A DNA stretch of 64,000 nucleotides from Flavipsychrobacter sp. (GCA_017849575.1 JAFIGV010000011.1:78032-142031); one strand, 5' to 3'; positions 35,721 through 45,095 are shown, counted from the first letter of the stretch. Numbers and translations are program-made. The notes: generated by a model not told the origin, from the sequence alone.

Positions 35721-35728
35721 CAAATGTA
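35721..35728 (-). promoter_or_regulatory. -7 box upstream of thrS
   Basis: TACATTTG on the minus strand, 28 bases before the thrS ATG. No -33 TTG at the expected distance. Confidence 0.45.
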
Positions 35729-35759
35729 CTAATTGCGCCTATGATGAAATATATTGAAC

Positions 35760-35786
35760 AAAAAACCACCGGCATGCACCAGTGGT
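35760..35786 (-). terminator. Terminator after the lipocalin-like gene
   Basis: On the minus strand ACCACTGG and CCGGTGGT form an 8-bp stem (one G-U) with a 6-nt loop, followed by six T. Confidence 0.75.
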
Positions 35787-35808
35787 CTTTATGAAAAAAA
35801 GTTACTGG

Positions 35809-36300
35809 TTACTGTTTTCGAAAGGTGTACGTATAGGTCATCGTATCGTTTTTACCGGGAGCATTCGTACTTGCCATCAACTCTACATAACGAATCGTAA
35901 ACTCGTTGGGGCCAAAGCTTACAAACGGCGCACTTACTGCACTTTGATGAAGAAAGGTCTGCGTAGCGTTGTAAAAGTTGATCTTGCTTCCGTTATTTTC
36001 CAAAAACCACTTAAAATCCACAACATCGGGTTCGCTGGGGTCGCATTTTTCACCACTGTTCTGCGTGCCGTCCATGTTTTCAGAAAAAACGAGATAATCG
36101 TCTTTTGCGCAGAGCGCCAGCGAATCGTAATAATGATAAATGGTGTCCATCCCTACGGCAGGATCGAGTCTTTGCGTACCGGCTACCATCTTCCATTTAC
36201 CGCCGCGCAGGTCATCTTCCTTGCTTGGAGAGTTTTCAGGAGCCTTGCTGCAAGCTGAAAAAACAAGCACTAAGGTTGCGAATGCTAACAAATACCTCAT
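35809..36300 (-). CDS. Lipocalin-like lipoprotein
   Basis: A 163-residue lipoprotein (lipobox TLVLVFSACSK). The mature part begins with GGKWKMVAGTQRL, the G-x-W motif of lipocalin-like domains, and continues with beta strands including DYLVFSENMDGTQNSG and FTIRYVELMAS. Such small barrels are frequent in Bacteroidota and may bind hydrophobic ligands, but no ligand can be named. It is a single gene with its own terminator upstream of thrS on the same strand. Confidence 0.75.
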   Translation of the reverse strand: MRYLLAFATLVLVFSACSKAPENSPSKEDDLRGGKWKMVAGTQRLDPAVGMDTIYHYYDSLALCAKDDYLVFSENMDGTQNSGEKCDPSEPDVVDFKWFLENNGSKINFYNATQTFLHQSAVSAPFVSFGPNEFTIRYVELMASTNAPGKNDTMTYTYTFRKQ

Positions 36301-36361
36301 ACTAAATACAGAAAATTTCAGCTAAAGCTAATGAATTGAAATGATGTTTAAAAATGGTGGC

Positions 36362-37078
36362 TTAATTCTTTTCGCTGGTGAAGATCCGGTCGTCGAGGCC
36401 TTTATTTATTTCATAACTGAGATAGCTGATCTTAATGGTTCCTTTTCGGGGTTTTCCGGTGGCAGATGCTTCTACAGGGCGGGTTTCTGCCTGCGGGTCA
36501 TAGTCCATAGCCACACCCTTTGGCACTTTAAATTCTTTCACATCCACATAAAATATCACTTCGTCGGGCAGAGCCAGCGCAGCATATTTTCCAAACTTAA
36601 GATCCATTGTCACCGTACCGTTGTCTCTTGTGGTGGTTTCTGTACGTATGGCCAGAAGTCTTTGCTCATCCACCCAGATTTTGGTGAGTACAATATCCGT
36701 TTGGTCACTGTCCGGTATCACTTTAATCACCCGCAGGCTTTTCCCGTTTATTATCTGGCGGCCTGCATCGATTACGGTAGCCTCGCCGCCGGGCACCAGG
36801 TTGTTGAGGGTGAGGCTGATACTCTTTTTGGGTAAGATAGAAATGCCTCCGTTTCTTTCCAGCTTCATTTTGTCGGGGCTTTTGAAATACAGTTTTCCGT
36901 GCAGCACCGGCACCCGCATAAAGGAGATATTTATTTTCATCTTTACCTCGGCCACATAGTCATGTACCTGCTCCAGCTTGTCGCGCATGCCGTAAAAAAG
37001 CTCTTCTGCCGACAAAGACTGAGCACCGGCCGCTACGCTTCCCCAAAGCAGCGCGATCATCAAAATCAACTTTCTCAT
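36362..37078 (-). CDS. LolA-like periplasmic protein
   Basis: A 238-residue protein with a signal peptide (MRKLILMIALLWGSVAAGAQ). Long alternating strands such as YVAEVKMKINISFMRV, KLYFKSPDKMKLER and KIWVDEQRLLAIRTET resemble the open half-barrel of LolA/LolB-type lipoprotein carriers. Its ATG overlaps the permease stop by 4 bases, so it is coupled to an ABC-2 exporter. It may carry a lipid or lipoprotein delivered by that exporter; this is inference. It ends in a charged tail (SEKN). Confidence 0.72.
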   Translation of the reverse strand: MRKLILMIALLWGSVAAGAQSLSAEELFYGMRDKLEQVHDYVAEVKMKINISFMRVPVLHGKLYFKSPDKMKLERNGGISILPKKSISLTLNNLVPGGEATVIDAGRQIINGKSLRVIKVIPDSDQTDIVLTKIWVDEQRLLAIRTETTTRDNGTVTMDLKFGKYAALALPDEVIFYVDVKEFKVPKGVAMDYDPQAETRPVEASATGKPRKGTIKISYLSYEINKGLDDRIFTSEKN

Positions 37079-37914
37079 GTCTTAATATCCTTCTTACTAA
37101 AAACTATTATGGTGGTGAGCACAAAGCCAAAGATATAGGCGGTGAGCACCAGCGCCGACTTCAAAATGGCGCCATAGGGCACCGGATCGTTGAAAAAACC
37201 TTTCCACGCTATCATATGTGTCGTCATCAGGTAGGGTTTGATTACCTCAAATGAGGGCAGCCCCAGATTGGTAATGATGGTAAAAAACAGAATCACACCC
37301 ATAGTACTCACAATAGGTCCGATAGAGTTTTCGGCAAACACGGAAAGCAGCACGGACAATGCGGCCACGGAGGTCATAGCTAATGCGGCAAAGCCAAAGG
37401 CCGCCAGGTAACGCCAGGGCACATCGTCTTTGAGCAGCAACACCATCGCATCACTTTTCATATTGATCAGATCGCCGGTGCCGAAGATAAGGAGTGACAA
37501 ACCGAGCGATACTATAGCCAGCCACAGCAGCAGGAGCAAAGTGTACACTACGCTGGCCAGAAACTTTGCCCAGACCAGCTTAGCCCGCGTTATCGGTTTG
37601 GTGAGCAAGAGGCGCAGGGTTCCGTTATTGGCCTCACCGGCAATGGCATCGCCCGCTACCAGTGCCACCAGCAACGGAATATTGACGATGAGCGACTGCA
37701 GAACGATGTAGGTAACGAGGTAACCATTGATGATATTGCCCTGCAGATCGAACTGCTCCGTGACGCTGGCCAGGGCAAACTGAATAAAGCTGTTGCCATC
37801 GGCATACAACGCGGCTTCTATAATCAACGTAACAGCGGCTATAACGCCAAAGGCTATATAGGTGCGCGGTCGCCGGAAAATCTTATACAGTTCAAGTTTA
37901 ACGAGCTGCTTCAT
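37075..37914 (-). CDS. ABC-2 type transporter permease
   Basis: A 279-residue inner-membrane protein with about six hydrophobic helices. The ATG at 37914 (MKQLVKLELYKIFRRPRTYI) is preferred, since an earlier in-frame start at 37977 would put extra residues inside the ATPase gene. The first helix, the large periplasmic loop and the segment GTLRLLLTKPITRAKLVWAK are typical of NatB/ABC-2 permeases. It overlaps the ATPase gene by 17 bases and the LolA-like gene by 4, so the three are one operon. Substrate unknown. Confidence 0.86.
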   Translation of the reverse strand: MKQLVKLELYKIFRRPRTYIAFGVIAAVTLIIEAALYADGNSFIQFALASVTEQFDLQGNIINGYLVTYIVLQSLIVNIPLLVALVAGDAIAGEANNGTLRLLLTKPITRAKLVWAKFLASVVYTLLLLLWLAIVSLGLSLLIFGTGDLINMKSDAMVLLLKDDVPWRYLAAFGFAALAMTSVAALSVLLSVFAENSIGPIVSTMGVILFFTIITNLGLPSFEVIKPYLMTTHMIAWKGFFNDPVPYGAILKSALVLTAYIFGFVLTTIIVFSKKDIKT

Positions 37915-38833
37915 GCGTGAGTGACAAAAAATATGCTTCGAGTGAATGACGAGAACGGATCTCGAGAATGGCAGCATGCTGATGTACCAGCCAGCGATTG
38001 AGTTCCGGCATCTGCCTGGGGTGCATCTTCATGGTGAGCATACCCTGCCCGGCTTCTGCCACATAGGGTTGCCAGCGGCTCTCCCTCAGCGAGCGCAGCA
38101 CCATATCGTCGGGTTCCATTCTGATGTCGAAAAGGGTTTCCTTAGGGTCAAGCAACTCCGCCACATTGCCTTCGATCACCTTTTTGCCCCTGTGAATAAT
38201 AAGCATCTGCGTGGCGATCTGTTCTATTTCATACAGCAAATGCGAGCTCACCAATATCGTTTTCTGATGTTCCCGGCTGAGCTTCAGTATCAGTGACCGC
38301 ATTTCGGCAATACCCTGCGGATCGAGGCCGTTTGTAGGCTCGTCGAGAATGAGCAGATCGGGCTCATGCACCAAAGCAATAGCAATGCCCAGCCTTTGCT
38401 TCATGCCCTGGGAGTAGTCTTTTACTTTGTCTTGTTCCCTGCCCCTCAGACCCACAAGTTCTAACACCTCATAGAGCTGCTTTCTTCTTATCGGCTTACG
38501 ACTCAACAAAGCCATCATCCGCAGGTTATCCCAGCCTGAAAGAAAGCCGTAAAGATCGGGCCGTTCAATGATAGCTCCCACATACTTCAGCAGGTACCTC
38601 CTGCGGCTCGTAAACTCGCGGCCTTTAATAAACACCTGCCCGGCATCGGGCCTGATGAGCCCCAGCAACATGCGCATAGTGGTGCTTTTACCGGCACCAT
38701 TTTCTCCAAGGAAACCATAAACGGAACCTTGTTCGATAGAAAAGCTCAAATCGTCGACGGCTTTAAACTCTTTAAAAGATTTCGTAAGATTTTTTGCGCT
38801 GATTACCGGTTTCAAAAGCGATATTGTTGACAC
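37898..38833 (-). CDS. ABC transporter ATP-binding protein (ABC-2/CcmA-like)
   Basis: A 311-residue ATPase driving the adjacent ABC-2 permease. Motifs are Walker A GENGAGKST, the Q-loop region VGAIIERPDLYG, signature YSQGMKQRLGIA, Walker B LLILDEPTNGLDPQG and switch histidine VSSHLLYEI. A C-terminal extension of about 90 residues is usual for the bacitracin/NatA subgroup. It is the first gene of the operon. Confidence 0.92.
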   Translation of the reverse strand: MSTISLLKPVISAKNLTKSFKEFKAVDDLSFSIEQGSVYGFLGENGAGKSTTMRMLLGLIRPDAGQVFIKGREFTSRRRYLLKYVGAIIERPDLYGFLSGWDNLRMMALLSRKPIRRKQLYEVLELVGLRGREQDKVKDYSQGMKQRLGIAIALVHEPDLLILDEPTNGLDPQGIAEMRSLILKLSREHQKTILVSSHLLYEIEQIATQMLIIHRGKKVIEGNVAELLDPKETLFDIRMEPDDMVLRSLRESRWQPYVAEAGQGMLTMKMHPRQMPELNRWLVHQHAAILEIRSRHSLEAYFLSLTHEAAR

Positions 38834-38983
38834 TGTAAGTTAATCCAGATGGAAGAAAGTGAAAGGAAAAACTAATTTTTTTTAAGAAAAGTTTACGAGG
38901 AACCTGAGGGCGATGCTGCGGGCCGCCACCCGGGGTATATTATTTTTACAGATCATGGTGCTCACTGAGCCAAACCTTTTTGG

Positions 38984-40249
38984 ATGAAAAAAGTTTTTCC
39001 TGTTATCGTATTGTTGATCACGCTTTCGGTGCTGGGCATCATTTTCATCCAGATCTCCTGGATACGCAGTGCCATAAGCCTCCGCAAGCAGCAACACGAA
39101 CAAGACATAAACACTGCCGTAAACCGTATTAAGGAGGAGTTTTACCAAAATTACTTCAACGTCATCGGCCAGTATCCACAGGATGAAAAATCAAAGAACT
39201 GGTACTTGTCCAATTTCACGACCAGCTTCATGGAGCAAAAGGATGTGGACCGGCTCATCAGCGGTTCCATCAAACGTACGGGCATCAAAGAAAAATACGA
39301 ATACATCATCACCGATATTTTTCAGAATACCCTTTTTCGCTCACCGGGCTACCGGCCTGAGGAAAGCCATGCCGCAATAAGAGTGCAGCTCACAACAGAA
39401 AACTCGCCCTTCAAGGAAACGCTGATTCTATACTTCAGAGAGAATAACAACTACATCGTCAGCAGACTGGGCTGGATCATTGCAGGGTCTATCATTTTTA
39501 CCATCATCATTATATCGGCCTTTGCGCTAACGGTTCGTCAGATGTTTACGCAGAAAAAACTTTCTGAGATCAAGTCAGACTTTATCAACAATATGACCCA
39601 TGAGCTCAAAACTCCGCTGGCCACCATATCGCTCGCTATTGATGCACTGACGAACGAAAAAGTGATCCACGACACAGAGAAGATACGGTACTACAGCAGC
39701 ATGATCAAAGACGAGAATAAAAGAATGAATAAGCAGGTGGAAAAAATATTGCAGGCTGCACGTATAGAGCGACAGGAAGTGAGACTGAACCTGCAAACAC
39801 TTAATGCGCATGATATTATTCAAAAGGTAACGGACAACCTTTCGCTGCAGATACAGGAACGCAACGGATCGCTCACCCTGAAGCTTGCGGCGCACAACCA
39901 CAACGTCAACGCCGACGATGTGCACTTTTCTAACATCATTTTCAACCTGCTGGACAACGCCATAAAATACTCTAAAGACCAGCCCAAAATAGAAGTAGAA
40001 ACGGTGAACCAAAGCGGAATGCTTGTTATCAAAGTGAAGGACAACGGTATCGGTATGAATAAGGAAACACAGTCGAGAGTGTTTGAAAAATTTTACCGGG
40101 CACACACCGGCAACCTACATGATGTAAAGGGCTTCGGACTGGGTCTTAGCTATGTAAAAGCCATGGCAGAAGCGCACGGTGGAAAGGTGAAGGTGGAAAG
40201 CGCTCCGGGTAAAGGCAGCACTTTTTCAATATTATTGCCCGTAGCCTGA
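38984..40249 (+). CDS. Membrane sensor histidine kinase
   Basis: A 421-residue kinase. One helix at residues about 3-24 and another at about 163-185 (IIAGSIIFTIIIISAFAL) bracket a periplasmic sensor of some 140 residues with no recognised fold. The HisKA site reads FINNMTHELKTPLATISLAI, and the ATPase has IIFNLLDNAIKYS, VKDNGIGM and GFGLGLSYVKAMAEAHGG. No response regulator gene is adjacent, so its partner is elsewhere. Its end lies 5 bases before the convergent nadB stop. Confidence 0.92.
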   Translation: MKKVFPVIVLLITLSVLGIIFIQISWIRSAISLRKQQHEQDINTAVNRIKEEFYQNYFNVIGQYPQDEKSKNWYLSNFTTSFMEQKDVDRLISGSIKRTGIKEKYEYIITDIFQNTLFRSPGYRPEESHAAIRVQLTTENSPFKETLILYFRENNNYIVSRLGWIIAGSIIFTIIIISAFALTVRQMFTQKKLSEIKSDFINNMTHELKTPLATISLAIDALTNEKVIHDTEKIRYYSSMIKDENKRMNKQVEKILQAARIERQEVRLNLQTLNAHDIIQKVTDNLSLQIQERNGSLTLKLAAHNHNVNADDVHFSNIIFNLLDNAIKYSKDQPKIEVETVNQSGMLVIKVKDNGIGMNKETQSRVFEKFYRAHTGNLHDVKGFGLGLSYVKAMAEAHGGKVKVESAPGKGSTFSILLPVA

Positions 40250-40254
40250 TCGTA

Positions 40255-41853
40255 CTACAACACTACATTTTGCAGTAAACTACTTTTGGCAGGATAGTCT
40301 GTGTTGTAATGGAGTCCCCGGCTTTCTTTACGAAACTGTGCTCCCTTTACGATCAGGAATCCGATAGTAATCAGGTTGCGCAGCTCCAGTAACTGTGGCG
40401 ATACAGAAGTGGTTTTGTACAGTTCTTCGGTTTCTTCATGCAGCAGATCGAGCCGGCGCATGGCCCGTTGCAGACGCACGTCATTGCGCACAATCCCCAC
40501 ATAGTCGCTCATAACCTGCTGAAGCTCTTTAAGACTTTGGGTGATCAGGATCATTTCACGCGGATCTGTCGTTCCGGAAGCGTTCCAGTCGGGAAGATCC
40601 GGATGTCCTACGATCTGATCAATTCTTTCTGCAGCATGGGCCGCACACCGATGGGCAAATACCAATGCCTCCAGCAGCGAATTGGAAGCCAGCCGGTTGG
40701 CACCGTGCAGACCTGTGCTGCTGCATTCACCACAGGCGTAGAAGTTGCGAATAGAGGAGCATCCGTGTTCATCGACCTTTATTCCGCCACAGCAATAGTG
40801 AGCAGCGGGCGCCACCGGTATCATCTGCTGAGCCACGTCAATACCTGTTTGCAGGCATTTCTCGTAGATGTTGGGAAAATGCGCACGAAACTTTTCCATA
40901 TCCATATGCCTGCAATCGAGGTACACATGTTCGGTTCCGGTGCGTTTCATCTCGTTGTCTATAGCACGGGCCACAATATCGCGCGGAGCAAGATCGCGGC
41001 GCGCATCGTAGCGTTGCATGAAGGCCTCGCCATCTTTGTTGCGCAATATTCCACCGTCGCCGCGCACGGCCTCTGTGATCAGGAATGATGGACTTACACC
41101 CGCCTCATACAGCGCAGTGGGGTGAAACTGTATGAACTCCATATTCTCGATCCGGGCTTTGGCACGGTAGGCCATAGCTATGCCGTCGCCGGTGGCTATG
41201 CGCGGATTGGTAGTGGTGCGATACACCTGCCCTGTGCCTCCGGAGGCCATCAGCGTGATCCTCGACAGTATCTTTTCGATGCCGCCCGTGGTCAGGTTGA
41301 GCGCATATACGCCATAGCATTCAATGTCTGGAGTAGATTTGGTGACCAAAAAACCCAGATGGTGTTGTGTGAGCAGGTCCACTACAAACCAATGGTTGTG
41401 GATCTCAATATTCGGGTAACGCCGGGTTTCCTCCACCAGGGCGCGTTCTATCTCAAAGCCCGTAACGTCTTTATGATGCAATATTCTAAACTCCGAATGA
41501 CCTCCTTCCTTTCCTCTGAGAAATCCACCGGCCTCGTCTTTGTCGAAATTGGTGCCCCAATCAATTATCTCGTTCACCCTTTCCGGTCCTTCCTTCACAA
41601 CGATCTCTACCACCGCAGGGTTGCAAAGGCCATCGCCGGCCACAAGGGTATCGTCAATATGCTTTTGGAAACTGTCATTTTCCAGATCGTTTACTACAGC
41701 AATACCACCCTGAGCATATTTGGTATTCGTCTCATCGGTATTGGCTTTGGTAAGGATCACAATTTTCTTGTCCGGAAATCGTCTTGCGGTCTTCACCGCG
41801 AACGTAAGACCTGCTATGCCCGAGCCAATAATCAGAAAATCTGTTTGCAGCAT
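40255..41853 (-). CDS. nadB: L-aspartate oxidase
   Basis: A 532-residue flavoenzyme that oxidises L-aspartate to iminoaspartate, the first step of de novo NAD synthesis. Signs are the N-terminal FAD motif DFLIIGSGIAGLTFAVK, TKYAQGGIAVV, HHKDVTGFEIE, FHPTALYEAG, SFLITEAVRGDGG and HYCCGGIKVDEHG with ASNSLLEALVFAHR. The C-terminal helical domain is complete. nadA and nadC are not in the window. A hairpin and promoter box lie directly upstream. Confidence 0.95.
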   Translation of the reverse strand: MLQTDFLIIGSGIAGLTFAVKTARRFPDKKIVILTKANTDETNTKYAQGGIAVVNDLENDSFQKHIDDTLVAGDGLCNPAVVEIVVKEGPERVNEIIDWGTNFDKDEAGGFLRGKEGGHSEFRILHHKDVTGFEIERALVEETRRYPNIEIHNHWFVVDLLTQHHLGFLVTKSTPDIECYGVYALNLTTGGIEKILSRITLMASGGTGQVYRTTTNPRIATGDGIAMAYRAKARIENMEFIQFHPTALYEAGVSPSFLITEAVRGDGGILRNKDGEAFMQRYDARRDLAPRDIVARAIDNEMKRTGTEHVYLDCRHMDMEKFRAHFPNIYEKCLQTGIDVAQQMIPVAPAAHYCCGGIKVDEHGCSSIRNFYACGECSSTGLHGANRLASNSLLEALVFAHRCAAHAAERIDQIVGHPDLPDWNASGTTDPREMILITQSLKELQQVMSDYVGIVRNDVRLQRAMRRLDLLHEETEELYKTTSVSPQLLELRNLITIGFLIVKGAQFRKESRGLHYNTDYPAKSSLLQNVVL

Positions 41854-41869
41854 AAAATGTTCATTAACA

Positions 41870-41896
41870 AAAACGGCTCCGGAAAGGAACCGTTTT
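41870..41896 (-). terminator. Terminator after the DUF6029 gene, just before nadB
   Basis: On the minus strand AAAACGGTTCC and GGAGCCGTTTT form an 11-position stem with one mismatch around 5 nt, followed by more T. It ends 16 bases before the nadB ATG. Confidence 0.6.
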
Positions 41897-41904
41897 CAAA
41901 GGTA
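41897..41904 (-). promoter_or_regulatory. -7 box upstream of nadB
   Basis: TACCTTTG on the minus strand, directly adjoining the hairpin at 41870-41896. A start 7 bases downstream would fall inside the left arm of that hairpin. Confidence 0.45.
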
Positions 41905-41927
41905 AAATTCGTGTGTGGTGAAACAGG

Positions 41928-43532
41928 CTAAAAACTCGACGTCACCGAAAATTTCACACCGCTGAAGGCGGGTTCATACCGGCACACACCGCCTGTACAG
42001 TTAATACCATCCACCTGACGCACATATTGCAGCGTGAACCGGTGAGGGCCCTGCGTGTGTGCCATAAAAATATTGTAATAATGCTGGGGTTCTTTGAGCC
42101 CGCTCAGATTGTGCGGATTGAGATCTACCGTGTACATATCCGATACGGCAAACGACCATTTGGGTGCTATATTGAACTCGATCAGACCAAAGAGCCAGCT
42201 ACCATAGTCCTGCTCGGTATGCATATATTCCCACTCAGTCCTTATGGATTTCTTTGGGTCGATTTTGTACACCACTTCCAAAAAGGGTGTAAGGGCTTCT
42301 ACCAGCGGCACATTCGGCTTTACCTGATAGAGCGCCTGATTGTACTTAAGGTATTGCACCCCCAGTTGAAATTGCCAGTTTTTCACCCCCCGATAGTTTA
42401 CTTCGGCATAGGCTTCGCGATACAGTGTAGTATCGGCAAGCGTATTGATATGAGTATAGTTCAGCGAAATATCAAGATCGTCGTTGGGAGATATCAGTAC
42501 ATCACCACCCAGCGCCATCTCAGAAAGGTCTTGTGAAGCGGGTGTGTACCGCGCCATAAGTCTTTGCGGACGAATGCGCGCAATAACCGGCTGCCAGGCT
42601 ATAGAACCGCGCTGGGCCAGTACATCCTCACCCTGCAGATTAGCCCGGAAAGAAAAATTCTCCGTGCGTTTGCCATTCAGATTGACGGCAATACCTTTTC
42701 GGGCATAGCCAACAGATGTGTACAAAACGCTTCCTGAAAGATCTTCAAAGTGTGTGTTTTTCAGAATAGCCTCATGCGTTTTATAGGCACCTTCTGCATA
42801 CCAGGAAAAAGCACCAGCCGTAAGAGTATTGTAGGCTGTAAACGCATAGGTATTGTAGGTAGGCACAAATCTGTTACTTACTTCCGGCTCGTTATTGATG
42901 GCCGTGGCAATCTGATTTACTCTTTCTGCATCAAGTGTACGGTTGACCGCTCCGATACCCGGCGACAAATGAATGTCTTTCCCTACCTGAAAATCGCCCT
43001 CTGCATTGATACCCTTTACGATGGGATCATAACGGCCGAAGGTTGCGATATTCTTCATCTGCCCGGTGAATCCCTTCACCATGATATTATCCGTAAGCTG
43101 ATAGCGCAAATGAAGGCCCACAAGTGCGTTATCAATGAGCAGACCGCGGTCTTCGTACGCCCGGAAAATGATGCCACTACCAATCTGATCGTAGATGTAG
43201 CCGCCGGTAATGGTTAGGTTTTTCACGTCTTTACTCACACTCCACGCGCCCACACCCCATTGAGTAAAAGCTGTACCCGGAAGATATAAGTTGGAATTGT
43301 GAAAGGCATCGGCCCGTACAAAAGCGTGAAATCCTTTGTAGGAATAGCGCAGCGTAAGCCAGGCATCTCCGCCACTGAGCAAGTTGTCATAAAGCGGATT
43401 GTTGGCAGCATTGATGGATGAATCGCGCTGATAAAAATTTACATTGGCCATCAGATCGCCCGACAGGTTTCCCTGAGCCGAAGCGCGCAGGGCCAGCCCC
43501 GACAACAAACAGAATAGAACTGCTTTCTTCAT
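41928..43532 (-). CDS. DUF6029 outer-membrane beta-barrel protein
   Basis: A 534-residue protein with a signal peptide (MKKAVLFCLLSGLALRASAQ). NLSGDLMANVNFYQRDSSIN opens the mature chain, followed by repeated amphipathic strands and aromatic-rich segments (WLTLRYSYKGFHAFVRADAF, GGYIYDQIGSGIIFRAYEDR), and the chain ends in SSF. This is the DUF6029 family of Bacteroidota outer-membrane barrels; function not known. Single gene upstream of nadB on the same strand, separated by a terminator-like hairpin. Confidence 0.82.
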   Translation of the reverse strand: MKKAVLFCLLSGLALRASAQGNLSGDLMANVNFYQRDSSINAANNPLYDNLLSGGDAWLTLRYSYKGFHAFVRADAFHNSNLYLPGTAFTQWGVGAWSVSKDVKNLTITGGYIYDQIGSGIIFRAYEDRGLLIDNALVGLHLRYQLTDNIMVKGFTGQMKNIATFGRYDPIVKGINAEGDFQVGKDIHLSPGIGAVNRTLDAERVNQIATAINNEPEVSNRFVPTYNTYAFTAYNTLTAGAFSWYAEGAYKTHEAILKNTHFEDLSGSVLYTSVGYARKGIAVNLNGKRTENFSFRANLQGEDVLAQRGSIAWQPVIARIRPQRLMARYTPASQDLSEMALGGDVLISPNDDLDISLNYTHINTLADTTLYREAYAEVNYRGVKNWQFQLGVQYLKYNQALYQVKPNVPLVEALTPFLEVVYKIDPKKSIRTEWEYMHTEQDYGSWLFGLIEFNIAPKWSFAVSDMYTVDLNPHNLSGLKEPQHYYNIFMAHTQGPHRFTLQYVRQVDGINCTGGVCRYEPAFSGVKFSVTSSF

Positions 43533-43739
43533 TGAATTGTGTTGTGTTTAATTGGCAATTGGTTGCCTTAGAAATGCAGTACAAACCAGCCCGGTATGCC
43601 ACCACCGCCAGGCCTGACCGCCCGCTGCGGGCCTGCACTTCTTTAATTTACACTGGTGATTATCAAAAATTTTCCGAATTTAGAACACTTGTTAAGAAAT
43701 GGCAAGGTTTTGGATTAATATTTTAAAAACTACTCGTTT

Positions 43740-44231
43740 ATGAAGAAATTTTTTGCAACCGTAGCCGGCCTTGCATTTTCGATGTCCCTGTTTGCGCAGA
43801 GCGAACTGCCCGATACACAGGTAAAAGATGTGAACACCGGTAAAAAGGTTGCATTTGGCGAAACTTTTGAAAAAGGGAAAGTTACGCTGGTGAGCTTCTG
43901 GGCTACCTGGTGTGTGCCCTGCAAAAAAGAAATAAAAAATATCCGCGAAAAAATGGCAGCCTGGAAACAGGAAGCCGACTTCAATTACGTTACTGTATCC
44001 ATTGATGAATCGAGAGCCGAGGGTTTGGTACGCAGCTACGCAAAATCACAAGGATGGGATTTTCCTTACTATATTGATCCGAACTCAGATCTAAAGCGCT
44101 CCCTCAATTTTCAAACCGTGCCGTTTACACTGATCGTGGACAAGAATGGGAAGGTGGCCTACATGCATACCGGTTATGAAGAAGGAGGTGAAAATGAGGT
44201 ATTTGAGAAAGTTAAAGAGCTTGCTCAATAA
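43740..44231 (+). CDS. TlpA-type thiol-disulfide oxidoreductase
   Basis: A 163-residue periplasmic thioredoxin-fold protein. The signal peptide is MKKFFATVAGLAFSMSLFAQ; the active site is WATWCVPCKKE and the cis-proline region is TVPFTLIVDKNGKV. These proteins reduce or isomerise cysteines, for example in cytochrome c maturation. It stands alone with a terminator directly downstream, so its client is not indicated by context. Confidence 0.9.
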   Translation: MKKFFATVAGLAFSMSLFAQSELPDTQVKDVNTGKKVAFGETFEKGKVTLVSFWATWCVPCKKEIKNIREKMAAWKQEADFNYVTVSIDESRAEGLVRSYAKSQGWDFPYYIDPNSDLKRSLNFQTVPFTLIVDKNGKVAYMHTGYEEGGENEVFEKVKELAQ

Positions 44232-44251
44232 AGTTTGGGAATAAATTGTTG

Positions 44252-44280
44252 AAGCCGTGCCGCAAGCGCGGCTTTTTTTT
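44252..44280 (+). terminator. Terminator after the TlpA-like gene
   Basis: AAGCCGTG and CGCGGCTT form an 8-bp stem with one G-U pair and a 7-nt loop, followed by eight T. Confidence 0.8.
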
Positions 44281-44332
44281 GCGGAAAGCTTTTTCTATTT
44301 TTTGAAGATGAAAACGATCAACGCCTAAACTT

Positions 44333-45052
44333 ATGACCCCCGGAAAATACGCTCTTTACAAACTATCGGCACACAAGATATTCAGGCCGCTCACGGACCG
44401 GCTCTTTAAAGTGCTGCACTTCCTGCGTTTCGCCCAATGGGTGGAGGAAAATCAGCAGCTCGAATACAACGATTTCAGAGCAGACGGAAGTGTGTATAAA
44501 CGCCGCTACAACGTGCATGAACTCATCGCCGCAAAGCTGAAGGATGAGCCCATTCACTATCTGGAATTTGGCGTCGCCGATTGCGAAACATTACTGTGGT
44601 GGATCAGTCAGAACAAACATCCTGAGTCTTTATTCTTTGGCTTCGACACCTTTACCGGACTTCCGGAAGACTGGGGTCATTACAAAAAAGGAACTTTTGA
44701 CTTGCAGGGGGTGATACCGACCGTAGCCGACAAAAGAGTAACCCTTATTAAAGGACTTTTTCAGGAAACGCTTTTCAATTTCTTAAAGACCTTTCCCAAC
44801 GATAAAAAAAAGTTCATTTCGCTCGATGCGGATCTTTACAGCGCAACACTGTTCGTACTTACTACCCTTGCACCGTGGCTCCGAGTGGGCGATATTCTGG
44901 TCTTTGACGAATTCTCTGCACAAGAGCACGAATATCTCGCTTACACCCATTTCTGCAAGGCATTTCCGCATATCGGTCTCAAAGCTTTTGCAGCCGCTAA
45001 CAATTATGCCTGCGTAGCCTTTGAAGTGATCTCTATATCGGCCGCGCCATAA
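44333..45052 (+). CDS. TylF/MycF-like SAM-dependent methyltransferase
   Basis: A 239-residue class I methyltransferase. IHYLEFGVADCETLLWWIS is the SAM-binding strand and loop, FFGFDTFTGLPEDWG the second motif, and FISLDADLYSATLFVLTTL and GDILVFDEFSAQEHEYL the acidic metal/substrate region typical of macrocin O-methyltransferase relatives. The acceptor is unknown; in genomes these often act on sugars of secondary metabolites or glycans. A B12 radical-SAM gene follows after 43 bases. Confidence 0.82.
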   Translation: MTPGKYALYKLSAHKIFRPLTDRLFKVLHFLRFAQWVEENQQLEYNDFRADGSVYKRRYNVHELIAAKLKDEPIHYLEFGVADCETLLWWISQNKHPESLFFGFDTFTGLPEDWGHYKKGTFDLQGVIPTVADKRVTLIKGLFQETLFNFLKTFPNDKKKFISLDADLYSATLFVLTTLAPWLRVGDILVFDEFSAQEHEYLAYTHFCKAFPHIGLKAFAAANNYACVAFEVISISAAP

Positions 45053-45071
45053 CCGTTACTTTTTCAGCCCG

Positions 45072-45079
45072 TACTTTTG
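45072..45079 (+). promoter_or_regulatory. -7 box upstream of the radical-SAM gene
   Basis: TACTTTTG, a TAnnTTTG match, 17 bases before the TTG start at 45096. No -33 TTG was identified. Confidence 0.4.
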
Positions 45080-45095
45080 AAGAAACTTAACTGGC

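Noticed and set aside
41928..43532. nadB and DUF6029 as one operon
   Set aside because: A terminator-like hairpin and a separate -7 box lie in the 74-base gap, so co-transcription is not favoured.
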